The notes beneath the pieces are model-generated. The model searched no databases and was not told the DNA's origin. It was given only the letters and a program-made list of their open reading frames with translations. From Pyropia yezoensis (lineage: Eukaryota > Rhodophyta > Bangiophyceae > Bangiales > Bangiaceae): 64,000 nt of DNA. Made by a program: the position numbers and the translations under genes. Shown piece after piece: positions 1 to 11,850 of this stretch. The DNA lies in NCBI GenBank assembly GCA_009829735.1, contig CM020618.1, forward strand, positions 9,577,119 to 9,641,118. The letters run 5' to 3'. Every line of letters starts with the position of its first letter. The stretch's first letter is position 1.

Positions 1-2928
1 ATGATCACGACAAGTGCACATCCACTTTTTACGGGACGCACTATACTTTCCCCCCCCCAGAGGTGGGTCCCGCACTGCCCCCCACAGCAGCAGCGACGAC
101 ACAGACGGGGACCCGGCGGGTTCAACGGCGGTGCCTCCGCTGCCGCCGCGCCTCCTCCCCGGCCCCACCCGCCTCAGCACCACAAAAGCCGCCGTCTGCC
201 GCACCGGCACTTCACAGCCCGCCGGAAGGCATACGCCCATGAAAGCCGCTGTCGTGCCGTGAGCGCCCAGCGCACGGCGGCCCCTGCCCCGCATCACGCA
301 GCTCAATACCGCTTAGAGGGTTCCCGATAGGTCTAACGCGATAAAGACGGGCAGGACGGTGGTAAGGGTGGCCACCAGTGGCGCTGCCGCGTCACTGCCG
401 CCGCCACTATCATCGCGTGACCCCCGCGATCCCCGCCGCCGCCTCCCCCGCCACCGTACTGGTGCGGCCGCACGACGCGGGAGTGCCAACTGGTGGCGGC
501 AGCGGCGGCAATGGCGATGGCACGCGCTGCAATGGAAGCGCGCGCTCGGTGGGGGAATGTCTGGTTTGGTTGCTTTTGAGAAAGACCATTCAAAGCCAGG
601 TCCGTGTTCTTCAAAATTGACATTCTCAAACCCGTCGAAAGCAAGCACATGTATGAGAATCCTTAGAATTATCAAACTGTCCCCATAACGTTGATCCTGG
701 GTGGATTGCGTTGTCAAGTCAGCTGATCATTTCGTTCTGAATACTCACGAAAGGAAGTGAGCAGGGAAGCCCCGCCTGGAAGAGGCGGTTTGATCTGGCA
801 GCAGCTCGCCCGGCCCGCCCCCCCTCTTTTGCTCCCACTTCTTCCCCCGCTCCCCCAACTGCGACGCCGCTACCAGCGCGGAGCAGACACACACAGACAG
901 ACACAAGAATACCTTCCCACACGGTGACCGCACACGCTCCCCCGACCTCCCCCTTTGCTCCTGAAGAGAGAAACAGAAAACATCCACCACAGCCGACGGC
1001 CGGTGGGGACTGGCGCGGCGTCCGTCACCGTTTGCAAGGCCTCCCCCATACACTGGGCGATGCGGTGACGGAGAAGAGGGGCAGGGAGGGGAGGTCGGCT
1101 GACCACACTCCTCGACGGGGCTGCTGCACACAGACAAGCAACCACAGAAGTGAGAGGAAAGAGAGAGAAAGCAGAAAACGCCTGTCCGAGGACCACACGA
1201 AACAAAAAAACGAAATGTTGCTCTGGAGAGCGGCGCTACGCGCCAGCGTCTGGCCGTCGGTCGCCACGCCACTGGCGCCTCTGCCGAGTGGCCGGGCGGC
1301 CAGTCTGGTCGGCGGCCCGTCTGGCCGGCCGGCCGCGCGCCGGCGCACGTGTGGTGCGGTCGGGCGCGGCCCCCCGCGGCCCGCCCGTCCGTGCGCCGAC
1401 GGCGGTTGCCACGCCGACGTGGGGGTGGGCACCCCCCCCGCCCACTCTATGGCACCGGCGGGTGTGGCCGCTGCGTGGCGGCCGCCCGCCGCCACGGCGG
1501 CGGGGGGTGGCGAGCAGTGGTGGTGGGGGGAAGCGCTGCGGCCAGTCCAACGCTGAGAGCGCGCGGGGCAGGGGGGCGCGAGGGATCCCAGCCGCGGTGT
1601 TCTTTTTTTTTGCGTAGTGGGGCGTGGGCGCAATCTGGCCCCCGCGCCACCCCCTCCCCGCCCCCCACCCAAGGGACAGCGCGCGCGGTCGCGGCGGGAG
1701 GCCACGCTTTCCATTGCGATCCCGCCCCGCCGGGCGCCCCCGGCACTGGGCCGACCGGCCTGTCACGGTCGGCGCCTGCCATGATGGGGCGGCCCCATCC
1801 TCGGCGGCGCTCCGACCGGTCGAGGGGGAGGCCCCCCAGGCAGTGGCCGGGGGGGGAGCCCCACCGAGATCCGGGCACAAGTGCAGCGGCGAGCGGCCGC
1901 CCCGCCCTCCTCACCCCCCCCCCCCTTCACCCGTCAGCCGTTCTCCCCCCCCCCCCCCGCCCTTCACCCGTCGGCTCTAAAGCGTAGGGCTGAAAGCCCC
2001 CCTCGCCCCCCCTCTTCCCCCCCTGCGCTCCTCCCTCGCTGGGCACGCGCGGACCCGCCGCGTCGGTGGGTCTGGCCGCACCGACGGTGGTCGCGTCGGC
2101 CGCCCCCAACTCCTTCCCCCCCCCCCCCCCCCCCGACCCCCTTCCTCTGGCGGGGCGCCCATGCACGGCGGGCGGCGCAAGCAGCGGGCCAGCAGCACGC
2201 CCTGTCCACGCTCCCACCCCACACCAACAACCACACGGGGCCAACAGACGGATCCACCCCCAGACCCACCCCCTCCCTCCCCGCCCCCCCCACCCCGTCT
2301 GACAGCAGCACTGGTGGCGGACACTGGGAGGAGCTGGCAGGCGTATCCCTCTAGCTACAGGCGCCACGCTGAGGACACGCTGGTCCGCGGCCAGACCCGC
2401 CGTCGCCCGTCCCCTCCCCTTGACCTTCCCCCCCCACCACCGCTCCTCGTCAGCGAGCCGCTCCCCCCCCCCCCCCCCTATTTATGAAGCTCCGGCGCCC
2501 CCCCAACGGCACGTCGCCACGCAGGCGCGGGCGGCCCCCCTGCCACCCGACCGTGTACGCAAGCACCGCGCGGCGGCTGCGGCTGCGGGGGAGCTGCGGC
2601 TGCGGCGGCTGCGGTGGCTGGCAGGGAGAGAGGGGCCGACGGGGGACCGGCCGGAAAAACAATAACACGAGAACACAAAGAAGAAAAAACGCTCCTCACC
2701 CCCCCCCCTCCCCCCCCCCCCGCCCCCCCCCCGGGCCCCCCCCCACCCGAGAAAAGGGGGGGGGGGGGGAGGAGGGCGGATCGGGGAGGATGGGTAGATA
2801 CGGCAGCCAAAGGGGCAGGGTGGGCAGACGGTGCAAGGCCGACCATGGTGCGTGGTGCGGGGCAGCGCCCAACACGACGGCAGCGGCCGTGTGCGCGGGG
2901 CCTCGTGGGGAACCCCCCCCCCCCCCTT

Positions 2929-3194
2929 GCTTCTCTGCTCACCGGCAGCGGGTGTGGGGGGCCAGCAACACCACCCGCGTGGCACACCGCCAGCACGTAC
3001 CACACCCCGCCCCCACACGCTTTCCTCTTTTGCGCTCTTGCGACCGGCACACCCCCCCCTCCCCCCCCCCTCGCTTCTCTGCTCACCGGCAGCGGGTGTG
3101 GGGGGCCAGCAACACCACCCGCGTGGCACACCGCCAGCACGTACCACACACCCCCCCAACACGCTTTCCTCTTTTGCGCTCTTGCGACCGGCAC
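2929..3194. repeat. Tandem duplication, 144-bp period
   Basis: Two almost identical 122-bp blocks lie at 2929-3050 and 3073-3194, separated by a C-rich spacer. Each runs from GCTTCTCTGCTCACCGG to GCGACCGGCAC. The only clear differences are in the C-rich stretch after CGTACCACAC. It is a local segmental duplication with no coding content that I recognise. Confidence 0.85.
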
Positions 3195-3701
3195 GCCAGG
3201 AGATCCTCGTTGCACGGAAGGCGCCGGATCCGACGCGCGCGCGGGAGCGCGTGCGTGCCACAGACCGCCCGTGACCGTGGCTGCGGAGCACTGCCAAAAC
3301 TTTCTTGCTTTTTTGGGAAATTCTCGAGCAAAAATCTACATAAAACTTGCATCGACTCCCCCTCAAGGCATCATAGACACCGCTTTTACCCCCATTTCCT
3401 GCTTTCTGCCTAGGCCGCCACCTCCCTTTTTTTACAAACGCGTTTAAAACCGTGCAATCTCTCGCACTGGTTAAGCAAAAACCTGCGCGACGACAGCTTT
3501 CGAGGGTCTGCACGGAAAATCTCTCCGCCTTGCTCGACATCTACAACTTGAATTCTGACCAATGGAACGCTCCGTCCAGCAAATAGCTGCGCCACCGCTG
3601 TTGTCATTGGTTAACAGAACGCCGACAGCGCCCGTCATGTCGGTCATCCTGGGGAAGATTCTTAGGCTTCAGCCCATCCCCTCGATAAGAAAAGGAAAAT
3701 T

Positions 3702-3734
3702 CTGCTCGAGTCGTGCATTCTTGTGCTCGAGCAG
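3702..3734. repeat. Short perfect hairpin
   Basis: CTGCTCGAG at 3702-3710 is matched by its exact reverse complement CTCGAGCAG at 3726-3734, with a 15-base loop. It sits in the AT-balanced island 3290-3830. There is no adjacent gene to which it could serve as a terminator or control element. Confidence 0.4.
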
Positions 3735-6700
3735 GGCAAGAATTTGCACAACGAAGCAAGAGATCTGGCCAAAATCGGGCTTGTATCTTGACACGGGATA
3801 AGCAGTGCTGCGCTGTGGGGAAAGCGACCAAGACCACGAAGAAAACGCCACAGATCCGCAGCCACTCGCAGCTGCTGGGAGGGCGCGGGGCGAGCCGCCC
3901 GCCAGCTGGCCGCACGGCGACGCGCAGGCGCCAGAGGCGCCGGGTAGAGGCCGCCCCCCCCCCCCACCGACCGCCGCTTCCCCCCCCCAAAAGCCCCTCA
4001 CCCGCTCCTCCTCCGCCGCCCTTGACGCACAACCCCCACCTACCGCCTTCTTGCCCGCCATGGGCCCGCCCGCGAGGGGCCCCACACTACATATCTACCA
4101 CCACCACCCCGCCCCCCCGCCCACCCCCCCCCCCCCTCCTCCGCGTCCCCTTCCGCCTCTTCCAGTGGTCGTTGCCCGTGCGGCCGGTGCTCCCACAGCG
4201 CTCTTTTGCTTCCTCCCCCCCCTCCCCGCCGACCCGACGACGCCCTTCCTCCGCCGTGTCGGCTCTGCCCCGTCACCCCACACCTCCGTGTCATGGTCGT
4301 CGTGCGTGGCCAGATGGCAGCTGCTTGCTGGGGCCGCACGCCCGCCGCAGGCGTTGGCCGGGACGGTGGCCAACGGGGGGTGGGTGGGATTTCCACGGAC
4401 GGGGCCACCTACCTACGAGGATGGGTTTGGAGGGGCTGCCGGCCCTGTGCGGGGTGGGGGAGGGGGCACGGTCAGAGTCCGAGACGCTCCGCCCTCCCTC
4501 CCTCTCCCCCTCCCCCCCCCCTTCCGGCCCTCCTCCTCCACCGCCTTCCACACCCCCCCTATGTACCTATTTCCGAGCGGCCTCTGCTGCCCTCCCCCCC
4601 AACCAAACAGATCCGCCCCCACCCCCATCAACGGCCAGCCACACGCGCGCGGGTGGAGGTAGCCACCCCGGATTTGGCCGGCACCCGCGCGGGGTGGGTG
4701 CACGGCCGCTGGGCCGGTCGGCTACCGACGTGCCGGCTGGCCCCGCTGCTTGGCCGGTCTGGCAGCAGCACGCGGCGGCTGGCGGGGGGGGGGGGGGGTG
4801 GTCACCCCTCCCTTCCAAAGGATTGTGCTGCCCGCCTGGGGCGTGCCCTAGCTGCACGCCCTGTGCGTGATCTGCGCGTAATCGGGGCGTGATCTGCCTG
4901 GCCGCTCCAAGGCAAGGGGCGTGCTTTGGGGCGTGATGTCAAATGTCGGACCCTTATTCACGGTCACAGGCACGACCCTGACACAAGCAGGCCCGAGTTA
5001 ATTGTTTCCATGACTTGTACCTCGTAGGAGGAAAACTACCGAATGTAGTGCAATATCGCGACTCCCATATACGAACAAGTCGTATTTACAGTCACTAAGC
5101 TCGGGGGGGGCTTGCGACGACGGGCAAGACGGGGCGGGGTGTGGATGGCAACGTCGATCAGGCAGGAAATACTGGTACCATTGTGGGGCCGAGCTCGATG
5201 CTGATGACGACGGCCAGGACCAGTCGGGCTTGTACTGACGATAGACATGACAGGACGGCTGAGCTGCAGGCCGAGCTTGACGCGGAGGATGCCGCAACGG
5301 CTGATGCGACGGCTGAGAACTCCGGGGATGGGGGAAGTGCTTCCGGTGGCTCCACCGCCACAGCTTGCTGCCGGTGGCTCCACCGCCCCAGCGCCCGAGC
5401 CCGCCGCTGCGACAGCGGCGGACCTGGTTGTCACATGCCAGGACCTTGTGCGCCGTACTTGCGGGGCTGGTGGCGAGGGAGGAAGGGCTTCTGGCGAGGG
5501 TCGAAGGGCTTCTGGCGGTGCAGTGGTCAGTGACGGCGGGCCTCCACCTGCTTGCTCCATTGCCCTCCTGTGGGATGTGTACGACGGCGAATTGTACTTG
5601 CCTGACGTCCGACCGGTCCACAATTGGAGGCCTCCCCGGTGGACGCGCCGTCTTATCTAAGTATTTATTTCTGAACTTTGAAGTATCAGGGGGCTTCTTC
5701 GGAGGCGTGGGGGACTGTTCTTGCGTGTGCTCCAAGCGTGATCAGCCCTCACGCCCCCCATTTTGGGGCGTGCAGCACAACCCTACCCCTTCACACTGTC
5801 CGTTGGGGGGGACAGAGGAGCTGCTGCTTGTGGCCGCTTCCCCCCCCCCCCGCCCGCCCGCTCCTCTCTGCTTGCCTGCCAGACGCGTCGCCGCCGGCCC
5901 GGCGGACGGCCGCGATGCGACCCGCCCCGCCGTCGGGGCGCGCGGGTGATGCACCCCCCCGCAGACAGCCTCCCGTGGAGGGGGGGGGGGGGGAGCAACG
6001 CCGCCAGCCGCCGGCCCGCCCCCCCCCCAACGCCAAACCCCAAGAGACCCCACCTCCCCGCCCCCGTCGCGGCGTGTGGAGGGCGGGTGGCAGTCTTGGT
6101 GGGGGTGGGGGGGGGGGCGGCGCCGGCGGTGTGGACCGCCCCCCCCCCCCCCGCGGGCGGCGGCGACGGGGAGCTTCCCTCCCGGCCCTCGGCGCTCCCC
6201 CTCCAACCGCCAAACCCCGTCGCACAGCGTGTGGCACCAAACGCATTGACACTAGCGGGAGCGGCCGGGGGGGGTACGCGGCAGCAAAGAAGGAAACCCC
6301 GCGCGTCGGGCACCTCCCCTCCCACCCCCCCCCCCCCAACCACTCGTGCGGGGCCAAGCCATAGATGGGGGTGGCTATTATATATAATATTCTATGTCGG
6401 TAGGTCGGTATCCCATGTCAGAGGGCGCCGGCGGCGGCTGCGCACGAGAGCGGGGAGGGGTGGGGGGGGGGTGATCCCGAGACTAGAGCGGAGCGGCGGG
6501 TCCCGGGCAGCTTCCTCCCGCGCACCGCCCCCTTTTTGCCCGCCGTTGGCTTGTCCTCCTCCCCACCACCCCCCCCCCTCCCCCGAAAAAGGGGGGGGGC
6601 CGCGGCAGCTGCCAACGGGCGGTCGGTTTTTTCGGCCTTTCTTTCTCCCCCCTCTCGGGCCCGCACGCTGCCGGCGCGAGGCGCGGCAGCGGCGGCGGCG

Positions 6701-8273
6701 GCGGCGCCACTAGACGCCCCCCCCGCGGTGGTGGTGGTGGTGGGGAGGCGCTGGTCAGGCGGGTAGCTGGTCTGGGAGCGCAGCGGCCAGCGGGGGTGCC
6801 CCGGCGGCCGGCCGTCGGTCAGGGGCCAGTGGCGGCTGCCGCAGCGCCGCGCCGTAGCCGTGACCGTGGCGCTGGCGCCGGGCCGTGGCGCTGGCTGGGG
6901 GGGCGGGGAGCGTGGTCCCCCACCCCACCCCCACCCCCCCTCCTCCCCTCCCAATCACATTGACACACAGTGCACGGGCGCCGCGGGCCTTCTAGGGCGC
7001 GGGGCCTCTTTGCCACGGGCACGCTCGTAGCGTCTGCATCCATCCTCCCTTCCCCCCCCTGGCGGAAGAAGAAAAAAAAGCGTCCGCCTTCCCCTCCCCC
7101 ACAGCTCCCCCCGCACGAATGCCGTGGGTTTTCTTCTGTGGCCACCGCTCTGCCGCTGCCAACAAAGACGCGGCGGTAGGGGGGGACGGGCCACCACGCC
7201 TCCATCGCTCCGCCTCTCTCTATCTCTCTCCATCCCCCCCCCCCTCCTCAACCCCACCGCCGCCGCCCCCCCGCGGCTCGTGCCCTCTTGCCCAACCACC
7301 ACCCCCACCACACCCCACACCCCACCCCACGGCACCACCGCGTGCCTATCGTGCTGGGCGACCGACGCCCCCGCCGCTGCCGCTGCGGTGCGCAGCGAGG
7401 GAGCGGGGCGTGGCACGGCACTTGCGCCCGCCCGCTCCCCCTCCCCCCCCCCCCCACCACCCCCCATCGGCGGCGTCCCTGCGGCCAAGGCCGACCCCGC
7501 CGGCCGGCCTCACGGCGGCGGCGGCTGCCACGCCGCTTAAGAGGGCCCGCCGTGGCGGCCAGCCGCGGGCGGGGGGGGCGGGGGGGGACCGGGGACAGGG
7601 CCAACCGCGGGCTCGCCCCCTCCAACCTCCCGCCTTCCCTCCCCCTTCTCTCCCCGCCGCGACGAGACCTCTGCCTGGCCGCGCCGTCTCCTCCCGACCT
7701 CCGCCTCCTTCCCGTGGCTGCTTCTCCCCCCCCCCCCCCCTTCCGCGCTCGCCGCGGCTGGTGCTGACCCACCGAACGGCTGGCCCCGCTTCCCCCACCA
7801 CCCGCCCCGCCCCGCCCACCCCCCGGCCCACCCACCACCCGGGCGCGTCGCGACCCCCACCTACCGCCACACCCCTTCACCACTCCCGCATCGCCACCGC
7901 GGTCGGGGCGTCCTTGTGTGGGCGGGCCACCGCCACCGCGACGGGGGGCTCGCTCCCCCGCTGATTGAAGTGGACGCGCCACCGCGCCCCCCCCCCTCAC
8001 CCCCCCCCCCCCTTCCCCCCCCCCCGGGTTGCCGCTTTCCCCCCCCCCCCCCCCTTTTTTTTTTGGCTCCAACCCCCCCCCCCCCCCCCCCCCCAACTCC
8101 CCATTCCCCCTCCTTGCCCGACCCAGCCGCCTTTCGCTCCACCCCATCACCACCCCCGCCCGCTTCTACCAGTGTCCGACGCCCCGGCTGGGGGGGAGCA
8201 GGGGGGGAGCAGGGTGTGGGAGAGGGTGCGAGAGGACACCACCCGCGCCGACGCGGACACCCCCCCGCACCGG

Positions 8274-8313
8274 CGGCAGCGGCAGCGGCAGCGGCAGCGG
8301 CAGCGGCAGCGGC
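8274..8313. repeat. GGCAGC hexanucleotide microsatellite
   Basis: About six and a half uninterrupted GGCAGC units, followed nearby (about 8394-8417) by ACGACA-type units. It lies in non-coding low-complexity DNA and accounts for glutamine/arginine or serine/glycine runs in the spurious open frames here. Confidence 0.8.
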
Positions 8314-9505
8314 GGCGCCGACGACGCGAGGAAGGGGGGCACCGCGCGAGGGGGGGGCTGCCCACTGGCGTGACGCCGCCGCCGCCGCCGCCGACGACAA
8401 CGACAACGACAACGACGGCGGGGCGGCCACCCGCCCGCGCCCCACCTCCGGGCGCCCCGACGGCGGCCAAGGCGGGCGGCCCCGCGGCCGGCGGCGACGT
8501 GCCGGCCGGTCCGCCGGCGGCCACGTCGGCCACGACTCGCCTCTGCGCCTAGGAGGACGCCGCGGCGGCGGCGGCGCCACCCTCCCCCCCGCTCGCGTGG
8601 TGCGGTGTGTGTGGGGAAGCGCTGTTTGCTCCCACACCTCCCCACCCCCCCCCCCGCCGTGGGGATCTCCCCCCCCCCCTCCCTTCCTCTTCCTGTCTTC
8701 TCTTCCCCCCCTCGCCACGCTGCTGGCATCCACCACTTCCACCACCGCCCCCCCCGCCCCTCGTGTCCAGTCCCTGCTGTGGTTGTACGTGCGGGTGGAA
8801 GGCGACGGGCAGCACGGACAGCAGCACCACCGCCCCCCCTCCTGCCCCCTTCCCCCCAACGCCGCCACTGCCGGTGCGCGCCCCTCCCCCCCCCCGCCCG
8901 AGCCTCGCCGCTGGTGGTGCCGAGCGGTGCTGCTGTACCCATCGGCCGCGCCCCCCCTGCGCCCCCTTCCTGCGGCTGAAAGCGGCAGCCGGCCACCCAA
9001 CGTCTCCTGTGTGCGACGAGCCGTCGCCCCCCCCTCTGCCCACGGGGGTCGTCCCGGCGCTGCTGCTCGCGGCGGCCAGCTGTGGGGGAAAACGGCCGCC
9101 GCCAGCCGGCTGGCCAGTCGCCCACGGCGGCGGCAGTCACGAGACGGCCCTGGTGGGTGGGCAAGCGCGCATCCCCACGCCCCCCCCCCCCCCCCCCAAC
9201 CACTCGCTGCCCGTGCCGCCGTACGGGCCGTACGGCCACTGCCGCGCGGCGGGGACGCTGCCGCCGCTACTCGTCGGTCGACCGCCGCTCCCCGGCCGGG
9301 GTTACCCCCCCGTGACGTCAGCGCCGGCCGCGTCCTCTGCGGCGCCGCTGCCGGCGCGGGCCCCCTGCGGCCGCCGCCCGCTTTTTTGCTGCCCGCCGCC
9401 TCCACCTCTACCACCGCCACCACCACCACCACCACCACCGCCGCTGTCCTTGGGCTGGTGCGACCGCTGGGACCGCCTGCCACCGGGGCCGGCCGGCAGT
9501 GGCGA

Positions 9506-9536
<31 letters not shown>

Positions 9537-9824
9537 GACGGGGCCGCGTCGGTGAGGGGGGGGCCCTGCCCGGATAACCCCCACCCGTCGCTACCGCGGT
9601 ACACGCGCGCCTAGCCGACCGCCGGCGGCGGTCGGTGAGGAGCCTTGGGGGGGTCACCCCTGGCCCATCCCTTTTTTTTTTTGTGCGCCCCCCCCCCCCC
9701 CCCCCCTGCGGTCGCCCCCCACGGACGCCCTGCCTTTTTGTTTTCCGAGTGTGCCGCGCGTTGGGCCAGCCCGACTCGGCTTGCGGGCGCCCGCCAACCC
9801 CCCCCCCACCACCAACCAACCCCT

Positions 9825-9857
9825 TGGTGGTGGTGGTGGTGGTGGTGGTGGTGGTGG
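9825..9857. repeat. GGT trinucleotide microsatellite
   Basis: Eleven GGT units, about 50 bases upstream of the bZIP start codon. It lies in the probable 5' leader or core promoter of that gene. A stretch dominated by C runs precedes it. Confidence 0.8.
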
Positions 9858-9906
9858 GAGGGACGTTGCGGTAGCCGCCGCGGCCGCCCCCCCCGGCCGG
9901 CAGACG

Positions 9907-10971
9907 ATGAAGAACCTCACTGCCCGGCGGGGCCTCGGCATGCGGCTGTCGGTGACCATCCCGCCGCGGCCGCCGGCCTACCCCCCGCCGGCGGGGGTGC
10001 CCTACTCCCCGATAACGCCCCCGGGGGAGGCCGCCGCGGCCATGGATGGCGTCTATGCGGGGCTGTTTGGGGACGCTGCCGCCGCCGCCGCGGCGGCGGC
10101 GGCGGCGGCGGCGGCGGCCGGCGGTGGGCGTGGCGGCAGCGGCGGCGGCAGCGGCGGCAGCTGCGGCGGTAACGGCGGTGGCGGCAACGGCGGTGGGCAC
10201 CGAGACGGCGGCCGGCCGCCGCGGTCAGCGCCGCCGACACGGATGCCGTGGGAGCCCCCACAGCCGCCGCCCCCGCCGCAGCGGCCTGGGGCGGCCGGCG
10301 GCGGTGGCGGCGGGCGGCCCCCAACCGCCCGCCCGCCCGTTGCGTACGACGCCGACGATGGGGCAGACGGGGGCCGCGGCGGGGGCGGTGGGCCCCCGCC
10401 CCCGGCCCCCCGGCACGCGCCCATGGACATTGCGGTCCCCGGCGCGGGGGAGGACGCGGCGGCCGCCTTTCGCCTCACCGGCTGGGCGCCCCCCGTGCGG
10501 GCGGGGGAGGTGGACGACCTGGCCCGCCCCGTAACGGACTGGGGCGTCGGCGTGCTGGCGTGGCCGCCCGCCGCACCGGCCGTGGCAGCGGCGGCGGCGG
10601 CGGCGGCGACCGCCGCGACGCGGCCGCCGGCGCCGCCCCGGCGGGCGGGGGGCGGCCACCGGCTGGTCCCCAACCGGCCCGTCCGGGCCGTGTCGGCCCC
10701 GGGGGGGCCCCCCGTCGTCCGCGACGCGCCGCCGCCGCGGGCGCCGAGCGTCGGGTGCGTCCGCCGCGCCCCCCGCCGCGGCCGCGATGACGGCGGCGGC
10801 CACAGCGGCGGCGGCGGCGGCAGCCGCAGCGACCCGTCGGTGGGGACCGCCGCCGGCGGGTGGGGCGGAAACTACGGGGGCGCCCTCGCCACGCCCCCGC
10901 CACCACCGCCGCCGCCCCCACCGCCGCGGTCGTCGTCCGTGCCACATTCGTGGGGGGCGTCGACCGGCGGT

Positions 10972-11008
<37 letters not shown>

Positions 11009-11515
11009 GTGCCTACGAGTCCCTCTCCCCCGCGGACCGGCGGCGGCTGCGGGTACACAAGCTCCGCCGCGTCCGCGCGGCGGCGGCGGTGGCGGCCGCC
11101 GCGTCGGCGTCGACGCCCTCCCCTGCTGCTTCTGCTGCTGCCGACGGTGGGGAGAGGGGGGGCGACGATGGGGGGGGCTGGCGGCGGCCTGCCGCGCGGC
11201 GCACCGCCCGGTCGCTGCCCGCGTCGATGGACACCACCCCCGTGGGGACCCCCCGGGGGGGCGTGCCGGGCGGCGGCAGCGGCGGCGGCGGCGGGGGCGG
11301 TAGCCCGTGGGTGCCCGCGTCGCCGTCGGGGGGGAGCGAGCCCGGCCTGGGCGGCGTCCTGTCTGTGCTGTCTGCGCTGGGCGTGGACGGCGCCGCCGAG
11401 TCGATTGACGATGACGAGCCCCCGTCGCCGTGGGGTGCCGACGCCACCCCCCGCGCGGGGGGCGGACGGAGGGGACCCGATGGCTCGCCGGGAGGGGGTG
11501 AGGGAGGGAGCGGCC

Positions 11516-11551
<36 letters not shown>

Positions 11552-11850
11552 GCGACGCGTACCCCACCCCCGAGGTGGACTCCCGGGAACGCAAGCTCAT
11601 CCGCAACCGGCTGGCGGCGCTGAAGTCGCGGCAGGCCGCCAAGGCGCGCCGCGCGTCGGCCGAGGCGGACCACTCGGCGCTCGTCGGGCGGGTGCGGTCG
11701 CTGCTCGACCGCAACGAGGGCCTCCGCCTCACCGCCGCGGGCCTCCGCTCCCGCCTGGCGGGGGAGATTGGCGAGGCGGGGGGGGTGGTAGAGGAGCTCG
11801 CCGCCGCCTACGCCGCGTGTGCAACGGCCATGGAGCTGGGGCTGGCGTGA
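9907..11850 (+). CDS. bZIP transcription factor
   Basis: A 647-residue single-exon frame. The only recognisable domain is a C-terminal bZIP. The basic region at about 560-582 contains the diagnostic Asn-x7-Arg (N567 to R575). A zipper follows with Leu at 592, 599, 606 and 613 in exact heptad spacing. bZIP proteins bind DNA as dimers in the nucleus, so this is a probable transcription factor; its target is unknown. The first ~550 residues are mostly low-complexity Ala, Gly and Pro/Arg tracts with islands such as the proline-rich start that could be activation regions. ATG 9907 is chosen because the frame upstream has only a GTG and enters C runs. The frame survives many GGC repeats, which supports it being real. 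The next gene (EMC7-like) is convergent. Confidence 0.85.

Larger units (their letters stand above)
1..9906. other. Gene-poor, homopolymer-rich region
   Basis: No gene can be supported here. Long open frames exist on both strands, but they consist of proline, glycine, arginine or alanine runs produced by C/G-rich DNA, carry no recognisable domain and overlap each other in several frames. The DNA holds many C or G runs of 8-18 bases. Three more AT-balanced islands stand out: about 590-720, 3290-3830 and 4880-5720. A short AT patch lies near 6376-6400. Short direct repeats occur at 5343/5371 (28-bp spacing) and 5482/5503 (21-bp spacing). The islands could be remnants of mobile DNA or unrecognised genes; I see no motif that decides. 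Confidence 0.5.

Noticed and set aside
5158-5361. Small minus-strand frame with a hydrophobic Ser/Ala start
   Set aside because: It lies over short direct repeats, is overlapped by two longer frames, and shows no family motif.
6376-6400. TATTATATATAATA patch as a TATA box
   Set aside because: No gene starts downstream within a sensible distance on either strand.
7861-10200. 779-codon open frame on the minus strand
   Set aside because: It overlaps the bZIP start region and a 553-codon frame on the other strand, is made of Gly, Arg, Ala and Pro runs, and has no domain. GC-rich repeat DNA creates such frames by chance.
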